A stretch of 64,000 bases of DNA from Hysterangium stoloniferum (Eukaryota; Basidiomycota; Agaricomycetes; Hysterangiales; Hysterangiaceae), in contig WHVD01000218.1 in assembly GCA_015178975.1 (NCBI GenBank), forward strand, positions 1 through 64,000, read 5' to 3'. The notes under the pieces were generated by a model. That model saw nothing but the letters and a program-made list of their open reading frames with translations, did not search any database and was not told the origin of the DNA. How positions within the stretch are numbered: position 1 is the stretch's first letter; every line of letters starts with the position of its first letter. The translations under genes were made by a program, and so were the position numbers. Below, in pieces: positions 34,390 through 44,479 of this stretch.

Positions 34390-35870
34390 ACGTCTCCCTC
34401 ACACTCAGTTTTCAGCCTTCAACAACACAGGATAGCGTCGTGGTCCGAGAGCTGGGTTGTTGTTTTGATTTGTGGGTAGGAGGGTAAGGCGAATACACAT
34501 TCGTCTGGAAAGGTGGAAGCTAGTAGGATTCTGGGTGGATTCCAAAAAGAAGGTGGGGAGATAAGAATAAGGGATTAAAAGAAGAGAAGGAATAGAGAAT
34601 AGAGAATAAATAGAAACAATAAAAGGTATTAAAGGGAATAACGCCACTGCTTTTTAAAGAGACGCATCCACCATTTGAGTGTCAAGCCAGGACAGAGTTA
34701 GCCAGAGGAACAGGTGTAAATCTACGTCGCGGCAAGACCGTACGCTGGAGTGAGAGGATGGGGTGAAATGGAACGATCCAAAACTCGCGCATACACCTTA
34801 TGTGCATCTGCGTACCCCGATACACCTAAGTGCTCAGGTGGAATGGAGGTCGAGGAGTCCGCACTCGCACAAATACCTCACGTACAGTTGCGAACCACCG
34901 ATTATGCAGACAAGAAAGGGAGGGAAACAAGGAGATAGCGCTACCATTGCCATCCTATTCTCCGCGAACATAGATAAACATGGAGGAGGAAGAGGTCCAA
35001 TACCCGTTCTAACTCGCGAGGGGTGTTCGAGGAGTGTCCCACTCCTTCGTATTTGCATCTACACATATAGCGTCCAGCTGCAAACCCCACGGACCACGCG
35101 CATATTGAAAAGAGGTGTAATATATGCGTCTAAGAAAGTCTAGCTCGGGATGGTATTGTGGTTGATAGAAAGAGAGAGATGGTATTGGTGAAGTTATGTA
35201 ATTGGTGTTATTGGAACTGCGATGACTGTCACTGTGAGAATTTGCCGCCGCCCCCCTGGATTCTAATCACACCAGGATTCGTGTCAAGGCACCCAAAATT
35301 CAGCCCATCTTACATAATCTAAGATCGACTGGATATTTGACCATAGACATTTTGTAACCCTTTTATCAATTTGTTATGGTGGGTTGAAGAGGACATATCA
35401 TTCTGGGAATGTCTGCTCGCATGCTGCGCCTTTGCGTTGGTCAGTGTATGCCCCAACGCCAACGTCAGGCCAATATCATTTTACTGCAAATCACTCCTTC
35501 ATTTTACGAGAGGGATCTGCACAAGAAGTAGAAATCAACCCGACATCGTCACCTGCCATCCCCGCTGCACCTTGACCTGTCGTCGCACCCACCACAAACG
35601 GCACTTCTACCTGTCGGCCAAGACTATCACGAACTGGTTCCGGCTGTGATCTTGGAAAGCGGAACGCAAAGCCTTTTCCCATGCCAGCGGAGAAACTCGC
35701 AGCGGGGCCGCAATCAATGGGTGGACCCAGCGCTTCTGCGAGTATGGTTGGGCAACCTGAGTCTGAGCCTTTCTGTACAGGTTATTGTCACTACCTGCAG
35801 AACCAAAATCAAGAACACGCTGAGCGCGATCGCGACGAGCTGAGTTCACTGTTGCGTCTCGCAAGCCTAT
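34390..35870. other. Degenerate block upstream of the MHR pseudogene (module 2)
   Basis: Shared with module 3, except that module 3 lacks about 760 bp corresponding to 34012-34776. Parts (for example AGAATAACGCC and TCAAGCCAGGACAG) also resemble 29.9-30.1 kb, which supports tandem duplication of the transcription-factor locus. No intact gene seen. Confidence 0.5.
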
Positions 35871-35877
35871 AAGCAGC

Positions 35878-37600
35878 TTCCCGCACGCCGTCCGTGTCCA
35901 GCAGCCGCAGGTTCAACAATCTCATGCGCACCCTTGCAGCGCTGAAGAGTTTGTTTCACGCGACGTCGCTGCGCATTGACAATGGTGCAGTTGACCAGGC
36001 AACAATTACGAGCAAGTTTGCCGCGTTTGGTGTTTGCGCATGCGACAAAGGTGTTGGAGAGGTATGGTTCTTAAGATGTAGCGCGACTCCGATGTATCCG
36101 TCCAAAAAAGGGGGAATATGCAGCTGTTGCGTTGATGGGAAGTGTGGCCATGACTGGAGTGACATAGCGTCTCCCTTTCCATAAACGCAGTACCTCATTC
36201 GATACTGAATGCGACAGCAGCCTTATCTCTGAGGCCCTGAAGGCACAGCGGCGTCGAGGCGATTTATGGCCATCAAGTACCGTTCTCAGTTACTCCAATT
36301 TTTCAAGCAAAAGATTCAACCTTCGTGTGCGGGAGAGCTATCTTGGAGAGACCGGTTCGAGTGTCGTTAGTGGAGACATCTGCAATATGCACGCATTGTT
36401 TAGACACGATGTCCCGCATAAAATGATAACGTATATCAATGTGTTTCATTCGTGCATGGAACTCATCATTTTTAGCGATAGCGATCGCCGATTGGTTGTT
36501 GCAATAAAGCAAGAATGGTCAAGTGAGTGGGCGAGCAATTTCTGCAATAAACGCGCGCATCCACAATGCTTCCCTAGGTCCGTGGGTTGCTGCCATATAG
36601 TCGGCTTTGGGGCTTGATAACGCGACAATTGGCTGTTTCTTGGAGCTCCAGGACACGGTGCTCCCGTCAATCGTGAATATTTAGCTCGAGAGTGATGGCG
36701 GTGTTGCTGTGAAGCCCAGGCCGTGTCGGTATAGCCTTCTATACCGTTTATCTCCGTACCTTGTCCCTCCCTACACAACTTCCCGCACGCCGTCCGTCTC
36801 CGTCACCCGCAGGTTCAACAATCTCGTGCGCACCCTTGCAGCGCTGAAGAGTTCGTTTCACGCGACGTCGCTGCGTATTCACAATGGTGCAGTTGACCAA
36901 GCGACGATTACGAGCAGAGTGCCGCGCGTAGTGTTTGCGCATGCGACGAAGGTGTTGCCAGGGCATGGTCCTCAAGATCTAGCACGACTCCGATATATCC
37001 GTTTGAAAAAGGGGGAATATGCAGCTGTTGCGTTGATGGGAAGCGTGGCTTCGACTGGAGTGACGTAGTGTCTCCTTTTCCATACACGCAGTACCTCATT
37101 CGATACTGAGTGCAACAGCAGCCTTATCTCTGAGGTCCCCGAAGGCATAGCGGTGTCTGAGGCGATTTATGGCCATCAAGTACCGTTCTCGGTAAATCCA
37201 ATATTTCGAACAAAAGATTCGATCTTCGTGCGCGGGAGAGCTTTCGTGAAGAGATCGGCTGCATTGTCGTTAGTGGAGACATCTGCAATATGCACGCATT
37301 GTTCAGACACGATGTCCCGAATAAAATGATAATGTATATCAATGTGGTGCATGGCGATCACCGATTGGTCGTCGCAATAAAGCGAGAGTAGTCAAGTATG
37401 TGGGCGGGAAATTTCTACAATAAACGCGCGTATCCACAATGCTTCCTTAGTTCCGTGGCTTGCTGCAATATAGTCGGCTTTGGTGCTTGATAATGCGACA
37501 ATTGGCTGCTTCTTGGAACTCCAGGACACGGTGCTCCCGTCAATCGTGAATATTTAGCTCGAGAGTGAATGGCGGTGTTGCTGTAAAGCCCAGCCCGCAT
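35878..37600. repeat. ~0.9-kb tandem duplication carrying copia RNase H ends (module 2)
   Basis: Two copies start near 35880 and 36780 (both with CGCACGCCGTCCG and GGTTCAACAATCTC; spacing about 900 bp). Each ends in a minus-strand copia RNase H piece. The equivalents in module 3 start near 54780 and 55650. The non-copia part has a plus-strand frame (RFNNLVRTLAALKS) of unknown meaning and may be copia LTR or flank. Confidence 0.7.
36250..36760 (-). pseudogene. Ty1/copia RNase H fragment (duplicate)
   Basis: Minus-strand pieces NGIEGYTDTAWASQQHRH (36690s) and LYCNNQSAIAIAKNDEFHAR, HIDIRYHFMRDIVSKQCVHI (36512-36360) are the RNase H end of copia pol. Frameshifts separate them, and the final segment is altered (NDTRTGLSKIALPHTK instead of NDNxADLFTKALPRTK as in the neighbouring copy). 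Not functional. Confidence 0.85.
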
Positions 37601-38034
37601 AGGTATAGCCTTCTATACTGTTTACCTCCCCACCTTGTCACTCCCCAAGTACTAATCAAAGATGTATAGTTGTTTAGTGCCTGAAGGTACCAGAAAACTC
37701 TTTTGAGGGCTTCCCAATGAGGTCGTCCAGGGTTCTGCATGAATTGCGAGAGCAGCGATACTGCAAAGGCCATGTTATGGCGCTTGCCGAGTGCAGAGGA
37801 CACGAGTGATCCCATCGATTCCCAATAGGGCACGTCACGTATCTCTTCGTACTGTCGAGGCGTGCTCGGTATTTGTGTCATGGATAAGTGTTGGTGGGGG
37901 TCGAGCGGGGTAGATAGCGGTTTCGCATCTTGGAAACCGAATCGTGCTATAATGTCGTCAACGTAAGTACGTTGCGAAAATGAAATTGTGCATGAGGTCC
38001 GATCTCGCTCGACCTCCATGCCTGGAAAAGTCAC
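37124..38034 (-). pseudogene. Ty1/copia RT C-terminus and RNase H fragment (module 2)
   Basis: The frame 38034-37540 reads MEVERDRTSCTISFSQRTYV, FGFQDAKPLSTPLDP, MGSLVSSALGKRHNMAFAVSLLSQFMQNPGRPHWEALKRVF, the thumb/connection part of copia RT before RNase H. A broken RNase H follows, ending HIDIHYHFIRDIVSEQCVHI and DLFTKALPRTKIESF (37361-37176). The catalytic YxDD part upstream is missing: at 38025 it abuts an Ssn6/Cyc8 fragment. Inactive. Module 3 carries the same fragment at 55985-56858. Confidence 0.9.
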
Positions 38035-38316
38035 TGGCTCTCACATACACATCAATGACATCGCTGACTTGGCTATTACGGCTCTCATAGACACTTCCCA
38101 GGTCGAACCACACCACATTGGGGTGAGGGTTGATTCGGTTCGAGCGTCACAGTATTGGTTTATTTGGAAGTAGAATACGCCGATCGAACACTAGAATGTA
38201 GGATTGCAGCTATCACGGTAGATGGCTTGCTCGTAGACTTCGTAGGCTTTATCGTATTTCTGGCCTTGCATGTAGGTGCAACCAAGGAGATACCAGGATT
38301 AGGCGTAACCGGGATC
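38025..38316 (-). pseudogene. Ssn6/Cyc8 TPR corepressor fragment (module 2)
   Basis: In intact fungi Cyc8/Ssn6 is the TPR subunit of the general Tup1-Ssn6 corepressor. Here only two TPRs' worth remains, read on the minus strand: SWYLLGCTYMQGQKYDKAYE, VYEQAIYRDSCNPTF, a TAG where Trp is expected, CSIGVFYFQINQYCDA, then after a frameshift VWFDLGSLYES and SQVSDVIDVYVRASD. The left end sits right after CTCTTTTAG, a possible splice acceptor, so the fragment may come from genomic DNA rather than a processed copy. It directly abuts copia RT. A CAA-to-TAA change precedes SWYLLG. The module 3 copy has the same lesions, so they predate duplication. Confidence 0.82.
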
Positions 38317-38803
38317 CTAAAAGAGACGTGTTGTCAGTGGACAGTGCAATAACGAAGAGGAAGGATATGGAAAAATGAACAACGACAACTCGCCTGCCTT
38401 CAAACTTTTAGTGAAATATTGAATCGCAAGACTCTCATTCTGGAAGGGTGCATCGGGATGGTGATAGTACCATCCGAGCTGTTAGAATGGTTTGGACTTT
38501 TTCAGCAATGATGTGCTCATAGGGCTCCTTAGAGCGGGGGTACCATTGGAAGAGAATGGGGAGTCAGCGCTTAGTTTAAAGTTGTATATCCAGGGAGATG
38601 ATGGGAGAAAGTGTGGTGAAATATCAAGAAGCGACCAAGATATCTGACAAAAATTCCGATTTTTTGAAAGTGCCTTAAATGGGTCCAAATAGTGTCAAGG
38701 ACCCGCAAGAAGTTGTAAAACACAAGTAATGACTCCCATACAGGTGCTGAACCGGAAGAACCCGATCGGTAGTCGGGTTCTATTCATTTCCTTCTACTTC
38801 TTA

Positions 38804-39540
38804 TTGCTCTTTGCATAATTCATGGCGGAGTCCAAAACCTTCATTTTTTGCCGCCGTTTTGAAGTGAGAAGTTGTAAAGGGTATATCTCCTCAAATATTG
38901 TGATTCAGGTCAAGTGTTGTATATAAAAATTGATGTATTTTTGTCTTTCTTGAAAACTATGGAGCCAAAAATTTCACTATCTCAACAGATAAAATGCATT
39001 ACAACCTAATGAGTAAGTGTTATAAGACTCCTTTTATATCGTATTTAATGGTCAAATTTTTGTGAGAATATACCAGAATGATTTCATTATACATATAAAG
39101 ATTCTCATGGAGGGATTTGCTATAGATATTTGTGTTTTAGCCTCTAAAGCAATTTCTTTTTGGGATAGGCGCTCTACATTTAAAGCAAAACCATTTTCAC
39201 ACAATATTGAGCACACAGATTACTTATTCCAACCGTAAAGAGTCTCAATATAGTGTTATAATTGGGAATGAAGAGGTCACCATTTACTTAAACCACTAGA
39301 TTTCTTGGAAAATTGACTAACTTATGTGAGGTAATCATACTGGCAGCACCAGCAGCACATACTTTTTGTGACAATCCGGCACCATAGGAAATAAGAGAAA
39401 ATACATTAGATCAAATTTCATATAATACACTTGATTTAAATCGCAGTATTTGAGGAGATATACCCTTTACAACTTCTCACTTCAAAATGGTGGCAAAAAA
39501 TGATGGTTTTGGACTCCACCATGAATTATGCAAAGAGCAA
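38804..39540. mobile_element. 737-bp MITE with ~100-bp TIRs and TA target duplication
   Basis: It begins TTGCTCTTTGCATAATTCAT and ends with the exact complement; inverted similarity continues about 100 bp inward (GGTATATCTCCTCAAATA). TA flanks it at 38802-38803 and 39541-39542. The matching place in module 3 (near 57580) reads CTTCTTAACATTTTT with no element, an exact empty site. There is no transposase gene. TA duplication and TIRs suggest mobilisation by a Tc1/mariner-type enzyme. Confidence 0.95.
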
Positions 39541-40792
39541 TAACATTTTTTAATAATACACCTTCAGTTGATCAGTTGAAACCATGGTAGTTTGTGTTCA
39601 ATATTGAAAAATTAGCGTACCAAGCATTAACCTTCAATCTTGTATTAAGAAAATATCTTTTGTTTTTGATTTCTCTGCCAATTGCTATTTGGTTGTTGGT
39701 CACAACTGAGACTGTTCTGTCAGGAATAGGCTTGGGTTGTTCTCAGTTTCAGCTTCCACTAGTTAAATTTTCAAGCTCAGTATATTTAGGATGTAATGAA
39801 ATACGCTCAGTCGATACACATAATGGTTTGACTATATTTATTACCTGTAATGAAATACACTACAGTAGGCTTTAGTTAAATAACACATCATGAAAGTTGT
39901 TGAATAAACAAATACATCATAAGCCATGTATCAGCTGCCTTGCCTAACCAGATTAGTTCCGTCCTTTATATTCGGAAATATAACTTGCCGTCTTCTTGGT
40001 TTATTCAATTTTAAACACAATGATCATGCTTATTTATGGAACTTACTTGTAGTATCATGAGCCATGTAGTTCCGAATCTTACTTATACTGGTTCATTAGT
40101 TAGTTTCACCTCAGCTGTTTAGCCCTGCTCTCGCGTGCAAACACTGAGGTATGGGATAGCAACTGTAGCAGTTAAATAGGTTGTCGCTAATATAAGCTTC
40201 AACCATTAGTATATGTGTCAGGGACAACACGTCCTGGTATGTCCATGTAAGCTTGACATAGACTTGACATAGGATTATGTTAATTAGAAGACAAGATTTC
40301 GGAAGGATTGAGTCTGTTTGCGAAAAAAAAGCTCAGTGAGTGAGTGAGTAAACTCCACTATGTATTATAGTACCTGTTTGTGAAGCTACAAGATATTTTA
40401 ATGAGTAATAGAATAATAATAAATGATTGCGCATATACCTCAGTGAGTGAGTGAGTAAACTCCACTGAGGTATATGGCGAAATATCACGACTTTTTATCT
40501 AATTTCTAATTGTTTTAGGAGAGATATTAGGAGAGTAAATAGGGGAAATTTAGATACTCGAAGTTTCTAGTCAATTGCATCATTAAGGAGAAATTCGCAA
40601 TTAGGAGTTATTCCCCCTTGATGGCACCTCAATATATGCGCATACATTCGTCATTGTAGATTTGATTCCGATTTCGGTTTATGCGAAGACTTGATTACTA
40701 ACAGATTAGAGTGCAAGAGCCTATTTCAACAGGATGTAACTAAGATTGGGCACATTTCCAACCTGCTCCATTTTGTTGCTTTAGTTGCTCAT
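39541..40792. other. AT-rich unique interval with a hairpin
   Basis: Similarity to module 3 ends near 39628. The open frame 39594-39875 has hydrophobic stretches but no family resemblance and is probably chance. A repeat CTCAGTGAGTGAGTGAGTAA occurs at 40332-40351 and 40438-40457; the second is inside a hairpin at 40433-40475. Confidence 0.5.
40433..40475. repeat. Hairpin with 13-bp perfect arms
   Basis: ATATACCTCAGTG (40433-40445) and CACTGAGGTATAT (40463-40475) are exact complements around a 17-nt loop with GTGA repeats. A related GTGA block without the second arm lies near 40332. Confidence 0.85.
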
Positions 40793-41516
40793 TGTTACGA
40801 CCGTGTCGCAACCCTATCAGTCCCGAGGTTATCGCCACCTATCAATGTTTCAAGTCACCGTCTCGGAAACCATCGGCCCCGAAGCTGACGTATGTTTTCG
40901 CGAAGATCAAACTCCATTTACGCCCACATCAAAATAACTCGTATTGTCTGGTCAAACTTTGATACGTCCCCTTTTATTATGTTGATCCGTTCAATCTTAT
41001 GTTTCATATATGTCTATCTATATTTGTAGTCCTTGAACTATTTCCTTTTATCGTAATCCCGCTCTCGGTTATCATTGGCCTCCGAACTAATCATAAACCT
41101 CCCGTTCCTAGTCAAGCTTATTGTTAATACCGTTTTCCGCCCTTCTCCCCATTAGTATTTTCTAGACACCTGTTACTTGTATATGAACCCACTGTAGTTG
41201 TAGTTACTAGGCAATCAGAATATCGACTCAGAATACCCTCATACGTCTGTAACAGTCTCATACTAAGAATCCCCCATCCGCCTTTGCGTGCGCTCGCCCA
41301 CTTCCGGCCCCGACCCCCTTGGCCCGACGCTCGACTTGTCCTTCAGTTCCGATCGGTATCTCGCCGAGAGGAGCTCTTTAGGATTAGTCTTCGCCCGCCC
41401 GAAATTTAAGGACACCCTACGGATATTTGCGAGGGCACAGCACATAAGCTGAAGCCAAGTCCTTCCGATCGGTCCCTGTCGGCCACCGACATTTAGTCAG
41501 TTTTCAGTTCTTAACA
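40793..41516 (+). repeat. Solo LTR (724 bp) with TSD CTCAT
   Basis: The ends TGTTACGACCGTGTCGCAAC and CAGTTCTTAACA are LTR termini; CTCAT occurs at 40788-40792 and 41517-41521. It is more diverged than the LTRs at 2786 and 21766, with local changes near its 5' end. Confidence 0.95.
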
Positions 41517-41666
41517 CTCATCAATAGTGTCACAATTGGTCACATCACATAAAATGTATATGAACCCTTCCTTAGGCACCCAAAAGATTTTTGTCTTATG
41601 GAGATGCACAATCAAATCCTTGTAAAATTTTGAACAAAATTGATTAAGGTGAATAAAATCTGCAGT

Positions 41667-42298
41667 TGTTAAAAACAGAAAACTGACTAATGTTGGTAGG
41701 CCGATGGGGACTGATTGGAAGGACTTGGCTTCAGCTCATATGCTGCACCCTCACAAGTTACTGTCAGGTGTCCTTAAATTTCAGGTGGGTGAAAACTAGT
41801 CCTATCAAATTCCTCATGGTGAGTTACTGATCAGAACCAAAGGATAAGCTGACTGTCAGGCCAAGGGGTCAGAGGCCAAGGGTGGGCAAGTGCACACCAA
41901 GGTGGGGAGTGGGATACTTAGAGTGAGACTTGTGAGAGATGTATGTGGGTGTTCTGAGTCGATATTCTGATTGCCTAGTAACTACATTACAGTGGGTCTA
42001 TATACAAATTATCGGCATCTAGAAAATACTAACTAAGGGAAGAGCTGAAAATACTATTGACAAATACTGTAAGCTTGACTAGGAACTGGAAGGTTACGAT
42101 GAGTTTGGAGGCCATGAATTAACCAAGAGTGGGTTTACGAGAAAAGGAAATAGTCCAAGGGTTACAGGTATATATGGCATAGGTGAAACATAGAGTAGAG
42201 TGGATCAACATAAGTAAAAAGGGGATGTATCAATGTATAACCAGATAGTACAAGTATAATTGACAGGGGTGTAAATGGGGTTTGATTACCATGAAGGT
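41667..42298 (-). repeat. Truncated, decayed LTR (minus orientation)
   Basis: It starts TGTTAAAAACAGAAAACTGA and follows the LTR family in reverse to about 42298, where similarity stops roughly 100 bp short of the other end. CpGs are mostly TG or CA, so it is an old copy. Confidence 0.88.
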
Positions 42299-43299
42299 AC
42301 CAAGCCAAATGTACTATACAAGCGAGTTTGTCAAAGGCAATAAACTGATTTTAAAGCAATTATTGACTCTTGGGCAGCTCAGTTGGGCATTCACTCATGG
42401 TTCCCATTAAACTGAAAGAGGGATTGGCCTATTGTTGTGAGCAAAACCGAGGTGGTAAGTCACTTTTGTTAGAAAGCAAGGTCCTATCAATAATCCCAGC
42501 TGAGTATAAATGGTGTAAGCCTGGCACTTTTAGTTACTTACATAATCCTGTTTTTCCTGCTGCCCAGCCATGTATCCTGTTCGTTAGTTCATAGAGCAAT
42601 ACACTGAGGTCCTCCCAACCTGTGTGACCCAACCCAGTGAGCCTATTTGACAACAGGCTTTCACATGTGGTCCCTTTGTTATTCTAACCCTGCACATATT
42701 GTGTTCATCCAAATATAGTAGTGGGGTTTCTACAGTGTTATCCAACAACTTTTAATTTCGTATAAATATGTAAGTACTGACAAAAACTATAAGAGAGCAA
42801 GTAGTGCCCGAAACTATATACATCAGTACTTAACATCGCTAAGCACGAAGAACTATAACACAATTGAGGTAGTTTGATGGTGACCAAGTCACTAAATACT
42901 GGGTGGAGGCTATGCTCACCACAAGGTGACACAGGGCACAACATCAAATAAATAAGCAATGTGCGGGGATGCATCGCCGGACAAAGGGGGATTGAACGTT
43001 GGAGCTAGATTCCTTAACCTGGTGCGGCTAGGGGAGTGTCGACCGTGAGTGCCACCGATTTCGTCATATACTCGTATCCATCTCTTCGTGCATCTCTACC
43101 AAATACAGTAGCAAGTCGCTGTTGTTGTTGTTCTGTCTTCATTCGAACTTGACATTAAAAATTAAGTCTTATCTCCTCGCCGGAAGTTCACAAACCTCTG
43201 GAAAGCTCGGAGCTGAGTTGCTCTGCGTCGGCACACACATCCAAAACCTGCAGGCAGTTGGTTGAGGGATCCAATGGAGCCTGGGGATTGAATTGAGTG
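42299..43299. other. Non-coding interval, possible SINE-like segment
   Basis: No gene is supported. On the minus strand near 43040-42985 TAGCCGCACCAGG and GTTCAATCC resemble the A and B boxes of a tRNA-derived pol III promoter, 33 nt apart, less than in a tRNA. This is weak. A GTT run at 43119-43130 is a short microsatellite. Confidence 0.3.
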
Positions 43300-43935
43300 C
43301 CGCATTCAGGGATAACCGGATGAAATTTTAGCATGTAGTCTCAGTTTGTACTATTTTGCAGTCAACGGATTTCAAGAAATGTGTCAAATTAGACCTGGTT
43401 AATGATATAAATTATTCTGGCTTGCCAGACTCAAATCTGCACTGCATGCCAGTGAGCCAAAAGTTATGGAGCTGTGGCGCTTTCTCCGTTGCGAGAATTT
43501 ATAACTCTGTACATACATATAGGTAACCCATGGAAGATACATAGACAGCTCTGAGACAGCTTGAATGGCATCAAAAGTAAAAAATCTCCATATCCTCGAA
43601 TATCGTTCATCAGAGTACAGTGTAACTCGATACGGACTCACTCCCCAGATCACCTCTCGCAGCCCGTCCGGATAAGTATCCTCTCCCTGCGCTTTAATGA
43701 GCCCTGATATCATATGAAGACTGAATGAATGTGACTGTCATCGCCACCCTGCTGGACGGTGGGCGTTCAGTCGCGGTTTTGAAATGATTCGTGTTGAATT
43801 TTAAATTCTCAGGGTGTATGCTTACCTGGATCGGATTTAGAGTTATGAGTATCGTACCGCAACGGGAGGACAACACTGCATTATTGTCGACCATTTTCAA
43901 TGTGCTGTATGCATGCTCGGTCCCGCAAGAAAAAT
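43300..43935. repeat. S repeat (module 3, downstream side of F-box copy 3)
   Basis: The left edge of module 3 begins with ATTCAGGGATAACCGGATGA (43305-43324), found in S of module 2 at 23920-23939. It is shorter than the other copies because of internal deletions (near 43636). The right side matches GCTTACCTGGATCGGATTTA. Confidence 0.8.
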
Positions 43936-44195
43936 ACATGAAATATGGAAAACGAAAAGAAAGTGAATCGAAACTTTTATCTCACAGGCTGTACTAATCG
44001 TTGCATATCCTCTGTTCGTTTATTTTTTGCTCATCCTAGCAATGGTTATTGATATAGAAAATAAAATGTAGGAAATCAAAGTATAGTATTCGAAGCTCAC
44101 AGTTACATCTATCTAGATCTAGAGACCTGATTTCGAGCTTGATACAGATGCTGGCTTAGTCACAACTCACGTAAAGTGCTTTGCCCGAAAAGAGA

Positions 44196-44335
44196 ACTTC
44201 AAAGGCTTAGGTCTGAGATAAAAGTATGCACAGACGGCGGATACTTCAAAGACTTAGGTCTGAGATAAAAGTATGCACAGACGGCGGATACTTCAAAGGC
44301 TTAGGTCTGAGATAAAGTATGCACAGACGGCGGAT
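44196..44335. repeat. Three copies of a 47-bp unit downstream of F-box copy 3
   Basis: Units begin ACTTCAAAGGCTTAGGTCTG at 44196, 44243 and 44290, ending CACAGACGGCGGAT. Modules 1 and 2 have one copy at the same place, so the triplication is specific to module 3. Confidence 0.93.
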
Positions 44336-44479
44336 TGCGACCTTACCGAGTCCATAGATCAGAGATTTTATTTCACCTCACAAGGGGAACCATGAAATGA
44401 GCAACTGAGCTGCTCAAGAGTCAAGCATTGGGTTAAAAATCAATGTATTGCTTGGTATAGATATGAATGACAACAGAGT

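Noticed and set aside
39594-39875. 93-aa ORF with hydrophobic segments
   Set aside because: AT-rich unique DNA, no homology, no intron or promoter signals; probably chance.
42960-43050. tRNA gene on the minus strand
   Set aside because: Box-like words exist but no cloverleaf can be drawn; left only as a weak SINE idea.
43640-43900. Conserved minus-strand ORF in the S repeats (also 13304-13540 and 24424-24720)
   Set aside because: Shared because S is duplicated; the copies vary by frameshifting indels and no family is recognised.
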